Notes: generated from the sequence alone by a model not told the origin. Shown: positions 1-8,255, counted from the first letter of the stretch. The stretch is DNA of 64,000 nt from an uncultured Flavobacteriales bacterium (GCA_959608625.1 CAUHQV010000002.1:1-64000), one strand, 5' to 3'. Translations and numbers: made by a program.

Positions 1-845
1 GGAGCGATATTGCCTACCACTACATCTATATGCGGGAATTCTTTTTTCACGTTGCGCAGGATGTCCACTACATTGATCGAATGCCCGTGCGCGGTATCGA
101 TGACCAGCGCATCCACGCCGGCCTCTACCAGCAGGCGGGCGCGAGTGATGTTTTCTTTGCCCACCCCGATGGCTGCCGCTACCCGGAGGCGTCCGTATTG
201 GTCTTTATTGGCGTTCGGGTGAGTCTTTACCTTGGTGATGTCCCGGAAGGTGATCAGTCCGTGGAGGATGCCGTTTCCGTCGACCACAGGAAGTTTTTCG
301 ATCTTGTGTTTCTGAAGGATTTCTTCCGCCTGATCCAGTGTGGTGCCGATCGGGCAGGTGATCAGCTGGGTGCTCATAATGAGCGAAAGGAGCTTGTCCG
401 CCTCTTTTTCAAACCGCAGGTCGCGGTTAGTCACAATGCCGATGAGTTTTTTATTTGCATCCACGATCGGGATGCCGCCGATCGAATAATCGTGCATACA
501 TTTTTTCGCGTCGGCTACCGTGGCGTCCGGATGGAGCATGATGGGATTCAGGATCATGCCGCTTTCCTCGCGTTTGACAGCCGTGATATGGCGTGCCTGC
601 TCCTGCGGGCTCATGTTCTTGTGGATCACGCCGATGCCTCCGTCCTGGGCCATGGCAATAGCCATAGCGGCTTCCGTGACGGTGTCCATGGCAGCGGATA
701 CTACCGGTGTGTTAAGGGTAATGTGGCGGGAAAAACGGCTCCGGATGGATACGTCCTTGGGAATGACCGAGGAATAGGCGGGAACGAGCAAAACGTCATC
801 GTAGGTAAGTCCCAGGCCTACTATTTTGTCGCTGGAGTTTGGCAT
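1..845 (-). CDS. guaB: IMP dehydrogenase, N-terminal 281 residues (runs off the left edge)
   Basis: This gene encodes inosine-5'-monophosphate dehydrogenase, the cytosolic NAD-dependent enzyme that converts IMP to XMP, the committed step of GMP synthesis. Read from the ATG at 845 the protein begins MPNSSDKIVGLGLTYDDVLL, a standard IMPDH start. It continues with the barrel motif VVSAAMDTVTEAAMA near residue 50 and two CBS domains at roughly residues 95-205 (for example DYSIGGIPIVD and GIVTNRDLRF). The last visible part is VDALVIDTAHGHS, which carries the NAD-site aspartate. The window ends before the catalytic cysteine loop, so catalytic competence cannot be judged. A consensus promoter lies 35 bases upstream. 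No other family combines this barrel with this CBS insertion, so the call is secure. Confidence 0.97.
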   Translation of the reverse strand, partial: MPNSSDKIVGLGLTYDDVLLVPAYSSVIPKDVSIRSRFSRHITLNTPVVSAAMDTVTEAAMAIAMAQDGGIGVIHKNMSPQEQARHITAVKREESGMILNPIMLHPDATVADAKKCMHDYSIGGIPIVDANKKLIGIVTNRDLRFEKEADKLLSLIMSTQLITCPIGTTLDQAEEILQKHKIEKLPVVDGNGILHGLITFRDITKVKTHPNANKDQYGRLRVAAAIGVGKENITRARLLVEAGVDALVIDTAHGHSINVVDILRNVKKEFPHIDVVVGNIA

Positions 846-879
846 GTGCAATTATGGGTTTAGCGGTTATAATTGCATG

Positions 880-910
880 CAAATGTAATCATTTTCCATG
901 AACCCGGCAA
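880..910 (-). promoter_or_regulatory. guaB promoter (Bacteroidota -33/-7 type)
   Basis: On the minus strand TTG at 910-908 is followed after 20 bases by TACATTTG at 887-880, an exact TAnnTTTG. The predicted transcript would start near 875 and give a leader of about 30 bases before the guaB ATG at 845. Confidence 0.65.
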
Positions 911-1116
911 AAAAATACTGCGGCCCCATTGGGCGAAAGTTCCTTGATGGAGATGTACGAGGATGAGTAAAAGTTTCGATGCGTTTTTTCTGAAAAAACG
1001 GACGCGTTTCAAAAGGATTTCAAACAAAGTTGTTAATACAGGCATTCGATTACATATTTAACTTTTATTTGAGCAAAAATTATGATTAGAAAAATTTCTA
1101 TTACGAATAGAATAAA

Positions 1117-1124
1117 TATTTTTG
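1117..1124 (+). promoter_or_regulatory. -7 element for the LuxR-type regulator
   Basis: TATTTTTG, an exact TAnnTTTG match, sits 38 bases before the ATG at 1162 in an AT-rich stretch. No clear -33 TTG is present at the expected spacing. Confidence 0.5.
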
Positions 1125-1161
1125 TACGAATTAATAACAAAATAAAATTGAGGAAAAGCAA

Positions 1162-1788
1162 ATGATAAAGATTTTTATTGCACACCCGCAAAAGCTTGTT
1201 TGTACGGCATTGACGGATATTTTAGAAAAATTCGGAGATTTTTCCGTAGTCGGGACGTCCTGTGATTTCGCCTCGGCGAGGGATTATTTTTTGAAAAATG
1301 AAATAGAAATTTTTCTAACATCCGACCGCTTGTCGGATTGCACGGGAGTATATGCCTTACGGCAGATGAAGAGTGCCTTCCCGCAGATAAAGTCTGTATT
1401 TTATTGCATGGGGGGGAATAGCGCGCTGTTTGATTATCTGGCGGCACGGCACGGTGCGGCGGCGGTAATTCCGGCCTCCAGCAGCTATTCGGAATTGGTG
1501 TCGGTGGTAAAAAGCGTGGCCGAGAGCCGCCGTGATCCGATGCAATCGCGTATAATAGGCCGCGTGAGAAAGCTTTCGCAGCGGGAATTGGATGTGCTTA
1601 CCGGAATTTTGGAAGGACTCTCCCTAGCCGAGACCGCCGACCTTTTGAAGATCAACGAAAAGACGGTCAGCACTTACAAAAACCGTCTTTTCCATAAACT
1701 GGGCGTGAAAAATACGGTCGAATTGATCGGCGTTTACAATTATGGGGATAAAGGCGATCTTATTCTTCCAGTAACTCGGAAGGAGTGA
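1162..1788 (+). CDS. LuxR/NarL-type transcription regulator with a degenerate receiver domain
   Basis: The 208-residue protein has the two-domain layout of NarL/FixJ response regulators. The C-terminal LuxR helix-turn-helix spans about residues 137-195 (LSQRELDVLTGILEG, then NEKTVSTYKNRLFHKLGV) and is fully conserved, so DNA binding is expected. The N-terminal half aligns with a receiver domain but lacks its chemistry. The acidic pair before the HP motif is I6-A7, the phospho-acceptor position is S54 (an Asp follows at 55), and the conserved lysine position near 105 is alanine. This suggests a pseudo-receiver controlled by something other than phosphorylation. No histidine kinase is adjacent. 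The 3' end overlaps the convergent DUF6048 gene by 29 bases. The target genes are unknown. Confidence 0.88.
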   Translation: MIKIFIAHPQKLVCTALTDILEKFGDFSVVGTSCDFASARDYFLKNEIEIFLTSDRLSDCTGVYALRQMKSAFPQIKSVFYCMGGNSALFDYLAARHGAAAVIPASSSYSELVSVVKSVAESRRDPMQSRIIGRVRKLSQRELDVLTGILEGLSLAETADLLKINEKTVSTYKNRLFHKLGVKNTVELIGVYNYGDKGDLILPVTRKE

Positions 1789-2845
1789 ACGCCGGGGTCA
1801 TGGGTTCTTTTTTCTTAGCCTCGAGCTCTTTCAGGCGGCGTTCATTCTCGGTTTCCCGTTTCTGCTTGATGCGCACCTTGTGAATTCGCTTGTACAGGGG
1901 TATGCGGTAGGAAAGGGCGTAGGAAAAGGAAAAGGCAGTCGATTTATTGTAGACTTGGCCTAATCCCGGCACTACCAGCGCGCCGATCCCCGAATTGTCG
2001 CTGCTGGACAGGATCACGTCGTATCCGCCTTGCATCGACAAATAAAAATTGCTTTTGAACAGGCGGACCATGATCCCAATGGACAAATCCAGCCACATGG
2101 CAGACGGATTGTCCTTTATGTCTATCGAGTAGTCGTTACCCCAATAACCGCCTTGTATGGAAGAATCGTATATATGGCGGTTATATTTACTATATCCGAT
2201 TTTGATCCCGGTGAACAGCATATCGCTGTCGCCCTTTTTATCGCCCGGGGAAAGCATGTTTTGGATCAGGGCGTAATAAATGCCGGCCCTTGCATACCAT
2301 CCGTCCACGTCGGTACGCATGGAAGTGAAGTTCAGTCCGCGTTTTGCGTGGCCGAAATCGAGTGCGCCGTAGAGTTTGGGGCGCAGACGGTAATCCGCCA
2401 TGACCATCCAGCCGTTGTCATTGTTCTTTCCGCTTATCAGAGGGAGCACAGGGGCGGCCAGATCGATTCCGAAACGAATAGCGTGCTCCACTTCTATCAA
2501 AGTATCCCGGCGGGCCGGTTCTTTTTTTGCCAGATCCAGTGTATCGGTTACCAATGCTTTGGTTGTATCCACTATGTGCCCGGCGGTGAAAAGCTGGGAG
2601 TCGATCTCCGGGAATACGGTTAAACTGTCTGCTTTTTCCAACGGCCCCGGTGCAGCCGTTTCGGCGATTGGGGCGGCGATAGAATCCCGAACCGTTTTTT
2701 GAACGGCAGGGATGGAATCCGGGGCAGGCTGTAATGTTTCTGTATGCAGTGTGTCCGGGGTGTTTTGCCCGTGCGAGACACTGGAAAAACATGCGAGTGT
2801 CGTGATAGCCAGGATAAAGCGGAGGGAGGTTTTGGATCGGGTCAT
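1760..2845 (-). CDS. DUF6048-like secreted/outer-membrane-associated protein
   Basis: The 361-residue protein has an N-terminal signal peptide (hydrophobic core about residues 9-22, likely cleavage after VSHG). A Pro/Thr-rich low-complexity region follows to about residue 110. The C-terminal part has alternating, aromatic-rich strands (for example DGWYARAGIYYAL and FYLSMQGGYDVIL) that look like an outer-membrane beta-barrel. It ends in a charged tail rich in Lys and Glu. From memory, Bacteroidales genomes place a DUF6048 protein next to a DUF6452 lipoprotein and rlmD, which is exactly the order here; that context carries much of the name. The function is unknown. It is the last gene of the rlmD operon and its end overlaps the convergent regulator by 29 bases. 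Confidence 0.72.
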   Translation of the reverse strand: MTRSKTSLRFILAITTLACFSSVSHGQNTPDTLHTETLQPAPDSIPAVQKTVRDSIAAPIAETAAPGPLEKADSLTVFPEIDSQLFTAGHIVDTTKALVTDTLDLAKKEPARRDTLIEVEHAIRFGIDLAAPVLPLISGKNNDNGWMVMADYRLRPKLYGALDFGHAKRGLNFTSMRTDVDGWYARAGIYYALIQNMLSPGDKKGDSDMLFTGIKIGYSKYNRHIYDSSIQGGYWGNDYSIDIKDNPSAMWLDLSIGIMVRLFKSNFYLSMQGGYDVILSSSDNSGIGALVVPGLGQVYNKSTAFSFSYALSYRIPLYKRIHKVRIKQKRETENERRLKELEAKKKEPMTPAFTPSELLEE

Positions 2846-2855
2846 ACGGCGGCGG

Positions 2856-3377
2856 CTATTCTTCTTCGGCGTTGAAATACAGTTTGGCCGTTACCTGTCG
2901 GTAATCGTACAGTTCCCCGTCGGCCGGGGAGGATTCGATGTCCGGCACCATTTCCAGCACAGGGCCTTCCAGGGTACAGTCTACCGTTACCTGTGAGAAG
3001 GTAAAACGGAATCCGCAGGCCTTGGAAACGAATTGCAGTTCGGGTGTATAATCCAGTGTCAATGTATCTGTCGTTCCTTCCTTTTCTATCAGGTAGCGCG
3101 AACGGGTAGATTCAAAATCGATCGGGAGATTTATCAGGGTGTCTTTTTCGTTCAGGCTGATCTCTTCTTTGCGCACTTTTCCTTCCAGTCCGTAAAAATG
3201 CAAGCCGGTCTGTTCGTACTTTTCGGTGAGCCCCTGGTTGTCCTGAACAAAAAGTATCCGCGCGGTGGGTGTTTTGGGGGAATTTTCGGGACAGATGTCG
3301 TCCTTTTCGCAGCCCCATGCCAACAGGGCGGCGGCAATTACCAGCGAACAGGAAAAGAACTTTATATATCTCATCAT
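2856..3377 (-). CDS. DUF6452-like lipoprotein
   Basis: The 173-residue protein begins MMRYIKFFSC and has a lipoprotein signal ending in the lipobox LAWGC (acylated Cys about residue 23). The mature part is a small beta-rich domain (GLTEKYEQTGLHFYG, then FRFTFSQVTVDCTLEGP). The ATG at 3377 starts 5 bases after the rlmD stop codon. The longer frame to 3437 would overlap rlmD and put residues before the signal peptide, so it is rejected. The gene sits between rlmD and the DUF6048 gene and is probably cotranscribed. The name rests on context and overall appearance; the function is unknown. Confidence 0.78.
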   Translation of the reverse strand: MMRYIKFFSCSLVIAAALLAWGCEKDDICPENSPKTPTARILFVQDNQGLTEKYEQTGLHFYGLEGKVRKEEISLNEKDTLINLPIDFESTRSRYLIEKEGTTDTLTLDYTPELQFVSKACGFRFTFSQVTVDCTLEGPVLEMVPDIESSPADGELYDYRQVTAKLYFNAEEE

Positions 3378-3381
3378 CTGT

Positions 3382-4821
3382 TTATTTTTCCGGAGAACGG
3401 GCTCCTCTCCGGGACAAAAGTACGATATTTTCCACATGGAACGTTTGGGGGAACATGTCCACCGGTTGAATTTTTTCCACCCGGTATGCGCTGTCCATCA
3501 GGGCCAGGTCGCGCGCCTGAGTGGCCGGATTGCAGCTTACGTACACGATGCGCGGCGGGGCAAGCTTGAGCAGCTGCGCGACTACGTCTTTGTGCATCCC
3601 GTCGCGGGGAGGGTCGGTAATCACTACGTCGGGCTGTCCGTAACGCGCCACGAAACTGTCGTCGAAGACGTCTTTCATGTCGCCCACCAAGTATTCGCAG
3701 TTGCCGATACCGTTGCGGGCGGCGTTCTTCCGGGCGGCGTCGATAGCTTCGGGAACGGATTCCACGCCGATCACCTTTTTTGCTTGCCGGCTGACGAACT
3801 GCGAGATAGTTCCTGTCCCGGTGTAGAGGTCGTAGACGGTCTCTTGTCCGGTGAGACCGGCAAAATCCCGCACGACTTGGTACAGACGCAGGGCTTGTAA
3901 AGAATTGGTCTGGAAGAAAGATTTCGGGCCTATCTTGAACACCAGTCCTTCCATTTCTTCCGTGATATGGTCGTCCCCGTAAAACGTTTTGATGTCCAGG
4001 TCGTAAACCGAGTCGTTCACTTTGGGATTGATGGCGTAGAGCAGCGAAGTGATCCGGGGGAAAGCCTGATGCATATGCTCCAACAGGGCTTCCCGGGCCG
4101 GGATGTCTTCCCGGTAGAACTGCACCAGCAACATAACCTGCCCAGTAGTGGCCGAAGTGCGGATCATGATAGTACGCAGGAATCCCGTATTTTCTTTCGG
4201 ATTGAAAAATTCGAGCTCCTTTTCCACCGCATAGCGTTTCAACTCATCCCGGATGGCGTTGGAAGGATCGGGCTGCAAGAGGCATTTCTCGATGTCCAGC
4301 ACCTTGTCCCAACGGCCCTGTATGTGGAATCCCAGGGCGGGTTCGTAGGTGTCGATCTCTCCCAGGCCGTCGAGTTCCTCGCGGGTGTACCAGCGGCGGT
4401 CGGAGAAAGAGAATTCCAGCTTGTTGCGGTAAAAATATTCATTTTCACAGCCCAGGATAGGGCTGGTGTCGGGCAATTCCACCCCGCCGATGCGGCGCAG
4501 GTTATTTTCTACTTCGTTTTGTTTGTAGTAAAGCTGCCAGCGGTACTGCATATTCTGCCAGCGGCAGCCACCGCATATCCCGAAGTGGGGACAGAGAGGG
4601 GCGGTGCGTTTGTCGGAGAGCTCGAGGAAATTCAGCGCCCGGCCTTCGTAATACCGCGCGGTTTTTTTGGTCACCTGTACATCGACCACATCTCCCGGAA
4701 CGGCGCCTTCTATCAGTACGGCGCGTCCGTCTGCGCTATGGGCGACGGATTTTCCCCGTGCTGCGGCGTCGGTAACGGCCAGTTGGGGCAGGATGAGGTC
4801 TTTGGGATGGCGTCTGGACAT
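3382..4821 (-). CDS. rlmD: 23S rRNA (uracil-5-)-methyltransferase, RlmD/TrmA family
   Basis: This SAM-dependent enzyme methylates C5 of a uracil in 23S rRNA (U1939 in E. coli numbering). The 479-residue protein has an N-terminal TRAM RNA-binding domain (about residues 15-70). A [4Fe-4S] site follows, with C77, C83, C86 (CPHFGICGGC) and C180 (DIEKCLL). The SAM motif is DLYTGTGTISQ. The catalytic cysteine is C430 in YVSCNPATQARD. All hallmark residues are present. RlmD and RlmCD/TrmA paralogs are hard to separate by sequence alone; RlmD is the usual assignment in Bacteroidales next to DUF6452. It heads a three-gene minus-strand operon, with a TAnnTTTG element at 4854-4861. Confidence 0.93.
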   Translation of the reverse strand: MSRRHPKDLILPQLAVTDAAARGKSVAHSADGRAVLIEGAVPGDVVDVQVTKKTARYYEGRALNFLELSDKRTAPLCPHFGICGGCRWQNMQYRWQLYYKQNEVENNLRRIGGVELPDTSPILGCENEYFYRNKLEFSFSDRRWYTREELDGLGEIDTYEPALGFHIQGRWDKVLDIEKCLLQPDPSNAIRDELKRYAVEKELEFFNPKENTGFLRTIMIRTSATTGQVMLLVQFYREDIPAREALLEHMHQAFPRITSLLYAINPKVNDSVYDLDIKTFYGDDHITEEMEGLVFKIGPKSFFQTNSLQALRLYQVVRDFAGLTGQETVYDLYTGTGTISQFVSRQAKKVIGVESVPEAIDAARKNAARNGIGNCEYLVGDMKDVFDDSFVARYGQPDVVITDPPRDGMHKDVVAQLLKLAPPRIVYVSCNPATQARDLALMDSAYRVEKIQPVDMFPQTFHVENIVLLSRRGARSPEK

Positions 4822-4853
4822 TTTCGGCAGGCTTTATGAATGCCACGAAGATG

Positions 4854-4861
4854 CAAATGTA
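4854..4861 (-). promoter_or_regulatory. rlmD-proximal -7 element
   Basis: The minus strand reads TACATTTG, an exact TAnnTTTG, 33 bases upstream of the rlmD ATG. A second consensus minus-strand promoter lies further up at 5004-5034. Confidence 0.5.
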
Positions 4862-5003
4862 GAGATTTTGCCGGGATTTCCGGCGGATGTCCTTTCATTA
4901 ATCGCGCGGGATGCTTGGCATAGGAGAAATTTTTGCCGGGACAAGAATAAGAAAATGGCAGAAAACCCGGGTGTATGCCTGAAAAAATGAACGATTTATA
5001 CCG

Positions 5004-5034
5004 CAAAGATAATAAGGGTTTGTAAACCGACAAA
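5004..5034 (-). promoter_or_regulatory. Consensus promoter with duplicated 5' leader, upstream of rlmD
   Basis: The minus strand has TTTG (5034-5031), a 19-base spacer and TATCTTTG (5011-5004), a textbook Bacteroidota promoter. The bases just after it, CGGTATAAATCGTTC, are identical to those after the promoter at 5265-5296. It could give a leader of about 180 bases to rlmD or a short RNA of its own. Confidence 0.55.
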
Positions 5035-5082
5035 TTTTTTAACCAAATAATACAGAGAGTGTTATTCGGCTTTGTTTTTTCT

Positions 5083-5261
5083 AAAAAACCTACGTCTGGT
5101 GCGGTAGGCGCAATATCCTTGGTTATAAATCGTTCGTTAATTTCATAACGAATGGCAGGGGTTTTCACTCTGCCGTTTTCCTTTCGTTACAGTATTGGCG
5201 GGTCACTTTTATTTTCTCCGTCCGTCTCTCCAACCTCCGTTTTTAAAACGAACGATTTATA
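5083..5261 (-). ncRNA. Candidate structured small RNA (about 175 nt)
   Basis: The evidence is structural only. A minus-strand promoter (TTG, 21-base spacer, TATATTTG at 5272-5265) would start a transcript near 5260. Its first 15 bases (5261-5247) are perfectly complementary to 5138-5124, closing a domain of about 138 nt. Inside lie a GGCAG/CTGCC hairpin (5154-5158 with 5170-5174) and a 7-bp hairpin TTCGTTA/TAACGAA (5133-5139 with 5146-5152) that competes with the 3' strand of the closing stem. After the domain comes CCTAC/GTAGG (5089-5093 with 5104-5108) followed by six U residues, a plausible terminator. I do not recognise the RNA; a 6S-like RNA is possible but not shown. Confidence 0.38.
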
Positions 5262-5264
5262 CCG

Positions 5265-5296
5265 CAAATATACGGATGTGCGTACAAAAAAAGCAA
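5265..5296 (-). promoter_or_regulatory. Promoter of the candidate small RNA
   Basis: The minus strand carries TTG (5296-5294), a 21-base spacer and TATATTTG (5272-5265), an exact TAnnTTTG. The next bases are CGGTATAAATCGTTC, shared with the promoter at 5004-5034. Confidence 0.5.
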
Positions 5297-5369
5297 GAAA
5301 AACTTCTGTTATTTTATTAGTAAACAAGGGGTTTCACCAAAAACAGCCTCTGGAATACCCACAAAAGCA

Positions 5370-5395
5370 CAGCGGGCGTCTATCGGCGCCCGCTG
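5370..5395 (-). terminator. Probable gcvP terminator
   Basis: CAGCGGGCG (5370-5378) and CGCCCGCTG (5387-5395) form a perfect 9-bp GC-rich stem with an 8-base loop, 26 bases after the gcvP stop codon. The U tract is short (TTTT a few bases after the stem), so efficiency is uncertain. Confidence 0.6.
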
Positions 5396-5420
5396 TTAAG
5401 AATACGATCCGGATTTTACC

Positions 5421-8255
5421 TTATTCCGGCCAGGCGCACACCAGGTTACGGTCGCCGTAACCGTCGTCCACGCGCTGCACGGGGGTAAAGTATTTGTTCT
5501 CCGCGATCCAATCCAGCGGGTAAGCCGCCTGGGAACGCGTATAAGGGCGCACCCATTCGTCCGCCGTTACCACGTACAGAGGATGGGGAGCGTTCACCAA
5601 CAGGTTATCCTGCGGATCCTTTATCTCCTTTATTTCTTCCAGGATATGGATCAAAGCGTCGGCAAAACGGTCGAGTTCCTCTTTCGATTCGCTCTCGGTC
5701 GGTTCCACCATCAGCGTGTCGTGTACCGGGAACGAAACGGTAGGCGCATGGAAGCCATAATCCATCAGGCGCTTGGACACATCGCCGGCCGAAATGCCGT
5801 ATTTCTCCTTGATCGGGCGGAAATCCACGATAAGTTCGTGGGCCGCGCGGCCGTTCGCGCCGCTATAGAGGATATCGAAATGCTTTTCCAAACGCGCCTT
5901 GAGGTAGTTGGCGTTCAGAATGGCGTATTGCGTCACTTTCGTCAGGCCTTTTGCCCCCAGGGCCAGAATATACCCATACGAGATCGCGTCAATCAGGGCC
6001 GAACCCCACGGAGCGGAAGATGCCGCCGTGCAGCCCTTCTCTCCTCCCGCCTGTACGATCGGGTTTCCAGGAAGGAAGGGGGCCAGATGGCCTTTCACAC
6101 TAATCGAGCCCACGCCCGGGCCGCCGCCGCCGTGCGGCATGGCGAACGTCTTGTGCAAGTTCAGGTGGCATACGTCCGCACCGATGTAACCGGGAGAGGT
6201 AAGGCCCACCTGGGCGTTCATATTGGCGCCGTCCATATATACCTGGCCTCCGTTGTCGTGGATGATATCCACAATTTCGGGCACCGTGCTTTCGAAAATG
6301 CCGTACGTGGACGGATAGGTGATCATCACGCAGGACAGGCGGTCCTTGTATTCTTCCGCCCGGGCGCGCAGGTCGTCCACATCGATCGTGCCGTCCTCGT
6401 TGGAACGGATCGTGACGATCTGGTAACCGGCCATCGCCGCCGAAGCCGGATTGGTGCCGTGGGCCGAAGCCGGGATCAGGCACACATTGCGGTGTCCTTC
6501 GCCCTTGTCTTTCTGGTACTCCTGGATCACGCGCAAGCCTGCATATTCGCCCGAAGCGCCCGAAAGCGGCTGGAGCGAAGTGGCGGCCATTCCCGTGATC
6601 TCGGAAAGGAAAGCCTCCAGGCGGGAGAGCATCGTACGGTAACCCTCGGTCTGTTCCTCCGGCGCAAAAGGATGTACGTCGCCCCACAACGGATGCGAAA
6701 GCTGTATCATCTCGAAAGCCGCGTTCAGTTTCATCGTGCACGAGCCCAACGGGATCATCGAATGCGTCAGGGAAATGTCCTTGCGTTCCAACGATTTGAT
6801 ATAGCGCATCATCTGCGTCTCGCTGTGGTACCGGGAAAATATCTTCTGCGTCAGGATCGGGCTCTGACGGAGCAGACCAGCCTGTACTTTCGTTTCTTTC
6901 GACAGTTCCGTTTCCGGATCGCGGAACACTTCTTTGGCGGCGGCGAACACATATACGATATGGTTCAACTGCTCCATCGTTGTGTATTGGGACAGAGCGA
7001 TCCCAACTTTATCGTCATCCACATACAGGAAGTTGATGCTTTCGCCTTCGGCGATCTCCCGGATGCGCTCGGTATCGGTCCCGGTGTGCAGCAGTATAGT
7101 ATCGAAGAAATACGGGTTCAGCTGTTCGTATCCCAGTTTCGACAGGATGTCGCCCAGGGTCACGGCCATCGTATGCGTGTGCGCGGCCATTTCCCGGATG
7201 CCTTCAGGCCCGTAGTATACGGCGTACATACCGGCCATCACCGCCATCAGCACCGACGCGGTACAAATATTGGAAGTCGCCTTTTCGCGCTTGATATGCT
7301 GTTCGCGCATCTGGAGGGCCATCCGAAGGGCCGGACGCCCGCCCTTATCCACCGAAAGGCCTATGATACGCCCGGGCAGTTCGCGTTTGAAGTCTTCTTT
7401 GGTGGCAAAATAGGCCGCCGAAGGGCCGCCGAAGCCCATCGGAATGCCGAAACGCTGGGTCGAGCCCACCGCTACGTCCGCCCCCCATTCCCCGGGAGGG
7501 GTCAACAGGGCCAGCGAAAGGATATCGGCCGCTACGACCACTCTCATCCCCGCTGCGTGGGCTTTTTCTACCAGTTCACGGTAATCTTCCACCGCGCCGG
7601 TAGCCGTGGGATACTGGAGGATCATTCCAAAGAACGACCCATCCGGCTCGAACGAAAATTCATCCCCTTCCTCCAGTTTTATGCCCAGCGGTTCAGCCCG
7701 CGTTTTCAGCACATCCACCGTCTGGGGAAACAATTTATCGGACACGAAGAATTTCAGGACTTCGTTTTTTTTCTGTTCCCGGCTGCGGGCATGGTACAGC
7801 ATGAGCATCGCTTCGGCGGCGGCCGTGCCTTCGTCCAGCAGCGAAGCATTGGCTATCGGCAGCCCGGTAAGGGACGAGACCATCGTTTGGAAATTCATCA
7901 GCGCTTCCAGGCGGCCTTGGGATATCTCCGCCTGGTAAGGCGTATAGGAGGTATACCACGAAGGGTTTTCGAACACGTTCCGCTGGACGACCGGCACCAT
8001 GGGCACCGAATAGTACCCCAATCCGATATAGCTCTTAAACGGCTTGTTGAGCGAAGCCAGTTCGTGGAAATGGGCCTGGTACTGGGCTTCGGTCAGGGCC
8101 TGGGGCAGTTTGAGCGGCTCGGTCAGCCGGATCTGCGCCGGAACAGTCTGGTCGATCAGTTCGGCCAGGCTCGCCGCGCCTACGGCTTCGAGCATTTGCC
8201 GGGTTTCTTTCTCATCAGGGCCTATCTGGCGTGCGGAAAAATCGAATGGGTCCAT
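5421..8255 (-). CDS. gcvP: Glycine dehydrogenase (decarboxylating), P-protein of the glycine cleavage system
   Basis: This PLP enzyme decarboxylates glycine and passes the aminomethyl group to lipoylated H-protein, feeding C1 units to tetrahydrofolate. The 944-residue protein is the fused (alpha plus beta) form. It starts MDPFDFSARQIGP, typical for the family. The PLP-binding lysine lies in HLNLHKTFAMPHGG, followed by the glycine-rich GGGGPGVG, and the C-terminal half has SHGTNPAS-like ASAHGTNPASAAM. The ATG at 8255 is preferred over the upstream frame to 8306 because the -7 promoter element occupies 8306-8313. The other gcv genes are not in this window. It is monocistronic, with its own promoter and terminator. 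Confidence 0.97.
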   Translation of the reverse strand: MDPFDFSARQIGPDEKETRQMLEAVGAASLAELIDQTVPAQIRLTEPLKLPQALTEAQYQAHFHELASLNKPFKSYIGLGYYSVPMVPVVQRNVFENPSWYTSYTPYQAEISQGRLEALMNFQTMVSSLTGLPIANASLLDEGTAAAEAMLMLYHARSREQKKNEVLKFFVSDKLFPQTVDVLKTRAEPLGIKLEEGDEFSFEPDGSFFGMILQYPTATGAVEDYRELVEKAHAAGMRVVVAADILSLALLTPPGEWGADVAVGSTQRFGIPMGFGGPSAAYFATKEDFKRELPGRIIGLSVDKGGRPALRMALQMREQHIKREKATSNICTASVLMAVMAGMYAVYYGPEGIREMAAHTHTMAVTLGDILSKLGYEQLNPYFFDTILLHTGTDTERIREIAEGESINFLYVDDDKVGIALSQYTTMEQLNHIVYVFAAAKEVFRDPETELSKETKVQAGLLRQSPILTQKIFSRYHSETQMMRYIKSLERKDISLTHSMIPLGSCTMKLNAAFEMIQLSHPLWGDVHPFAPEEQTEGYRTMLSRLEAFLSEITGMAATSLQPLSGASGEYAGLRVIQEYQKDKGEGHRNVCLIPASAHGTNPASAAMAGYQIVTIRSNEDGTIDVDDLRARAEEYKDRLSCVMITYPSTYGIFESTVPEIVDIIHDNGGQVYMDGANMNAQVGLTSPGYIGADVCHLNLHKTFAMPHGGGGPGVGSISVKGHLAPFLPGNPIVQAGGEKGCTAASSAPWGSALIDAISYGYILALGAKGLTKVTQYAILNANYLKARLEKHFDILYSGANGRAAHELIVDFRPIKEKYGISAGDVSKRLMDYGFHAPTVSFPVHDTLMVEPTESESKEELDRFADALIHILEEIKEIKDPQDNLLVNAPHPLYVVTADEWVRPYTRSQAAYPLDWIAENKYFTPVQRVDDGYGDRNLVCAWPE

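Larger units (their letters stand above)
846..1161. other. Divergent intergenic region between guaB and the LuxR-type regulator
   Basis: The 316 bases hold the guaB promoter on the minus strand and an AT-rich stretch (about 1060-1160) with a TAnnTTTG motif for the plus-strand regulator. The middle part (about 911-1060) has no convincing gene, hairpin or repeat; a short open frame there shows no recognisable protein features. Confidence 0.6.
4862..5420. other. Long intergenic region between rlmD and gcvP
   Basis: About 560 bases without a protein gene. It holds two minus-strand promoter copies sharing the 19-base sequence GAACGATTTATACCGCAAA (plus-strand reading, 4989-5007 and 5250-5268). It also holds a reversed partial copy at 5124-5138, a terminator-like hairpin at 5083-5108 and the gcvP terminator near 5370. 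The part between 4862 and 4988 shows nothing clear. These elements are interpreted in the separate ncRNA and promoter entries. Confidence 0.6.

Noticed and set aside
5124..5261. Inverted repeats 5124-5138 and 5247-5261 as an invertible promoter
   Set aside because: No recombinase gene is near and the inverted segment has no clear promoter of its own; pairing within an RNA explains the repeats better. Long reads showing both orientations would revive the idea.
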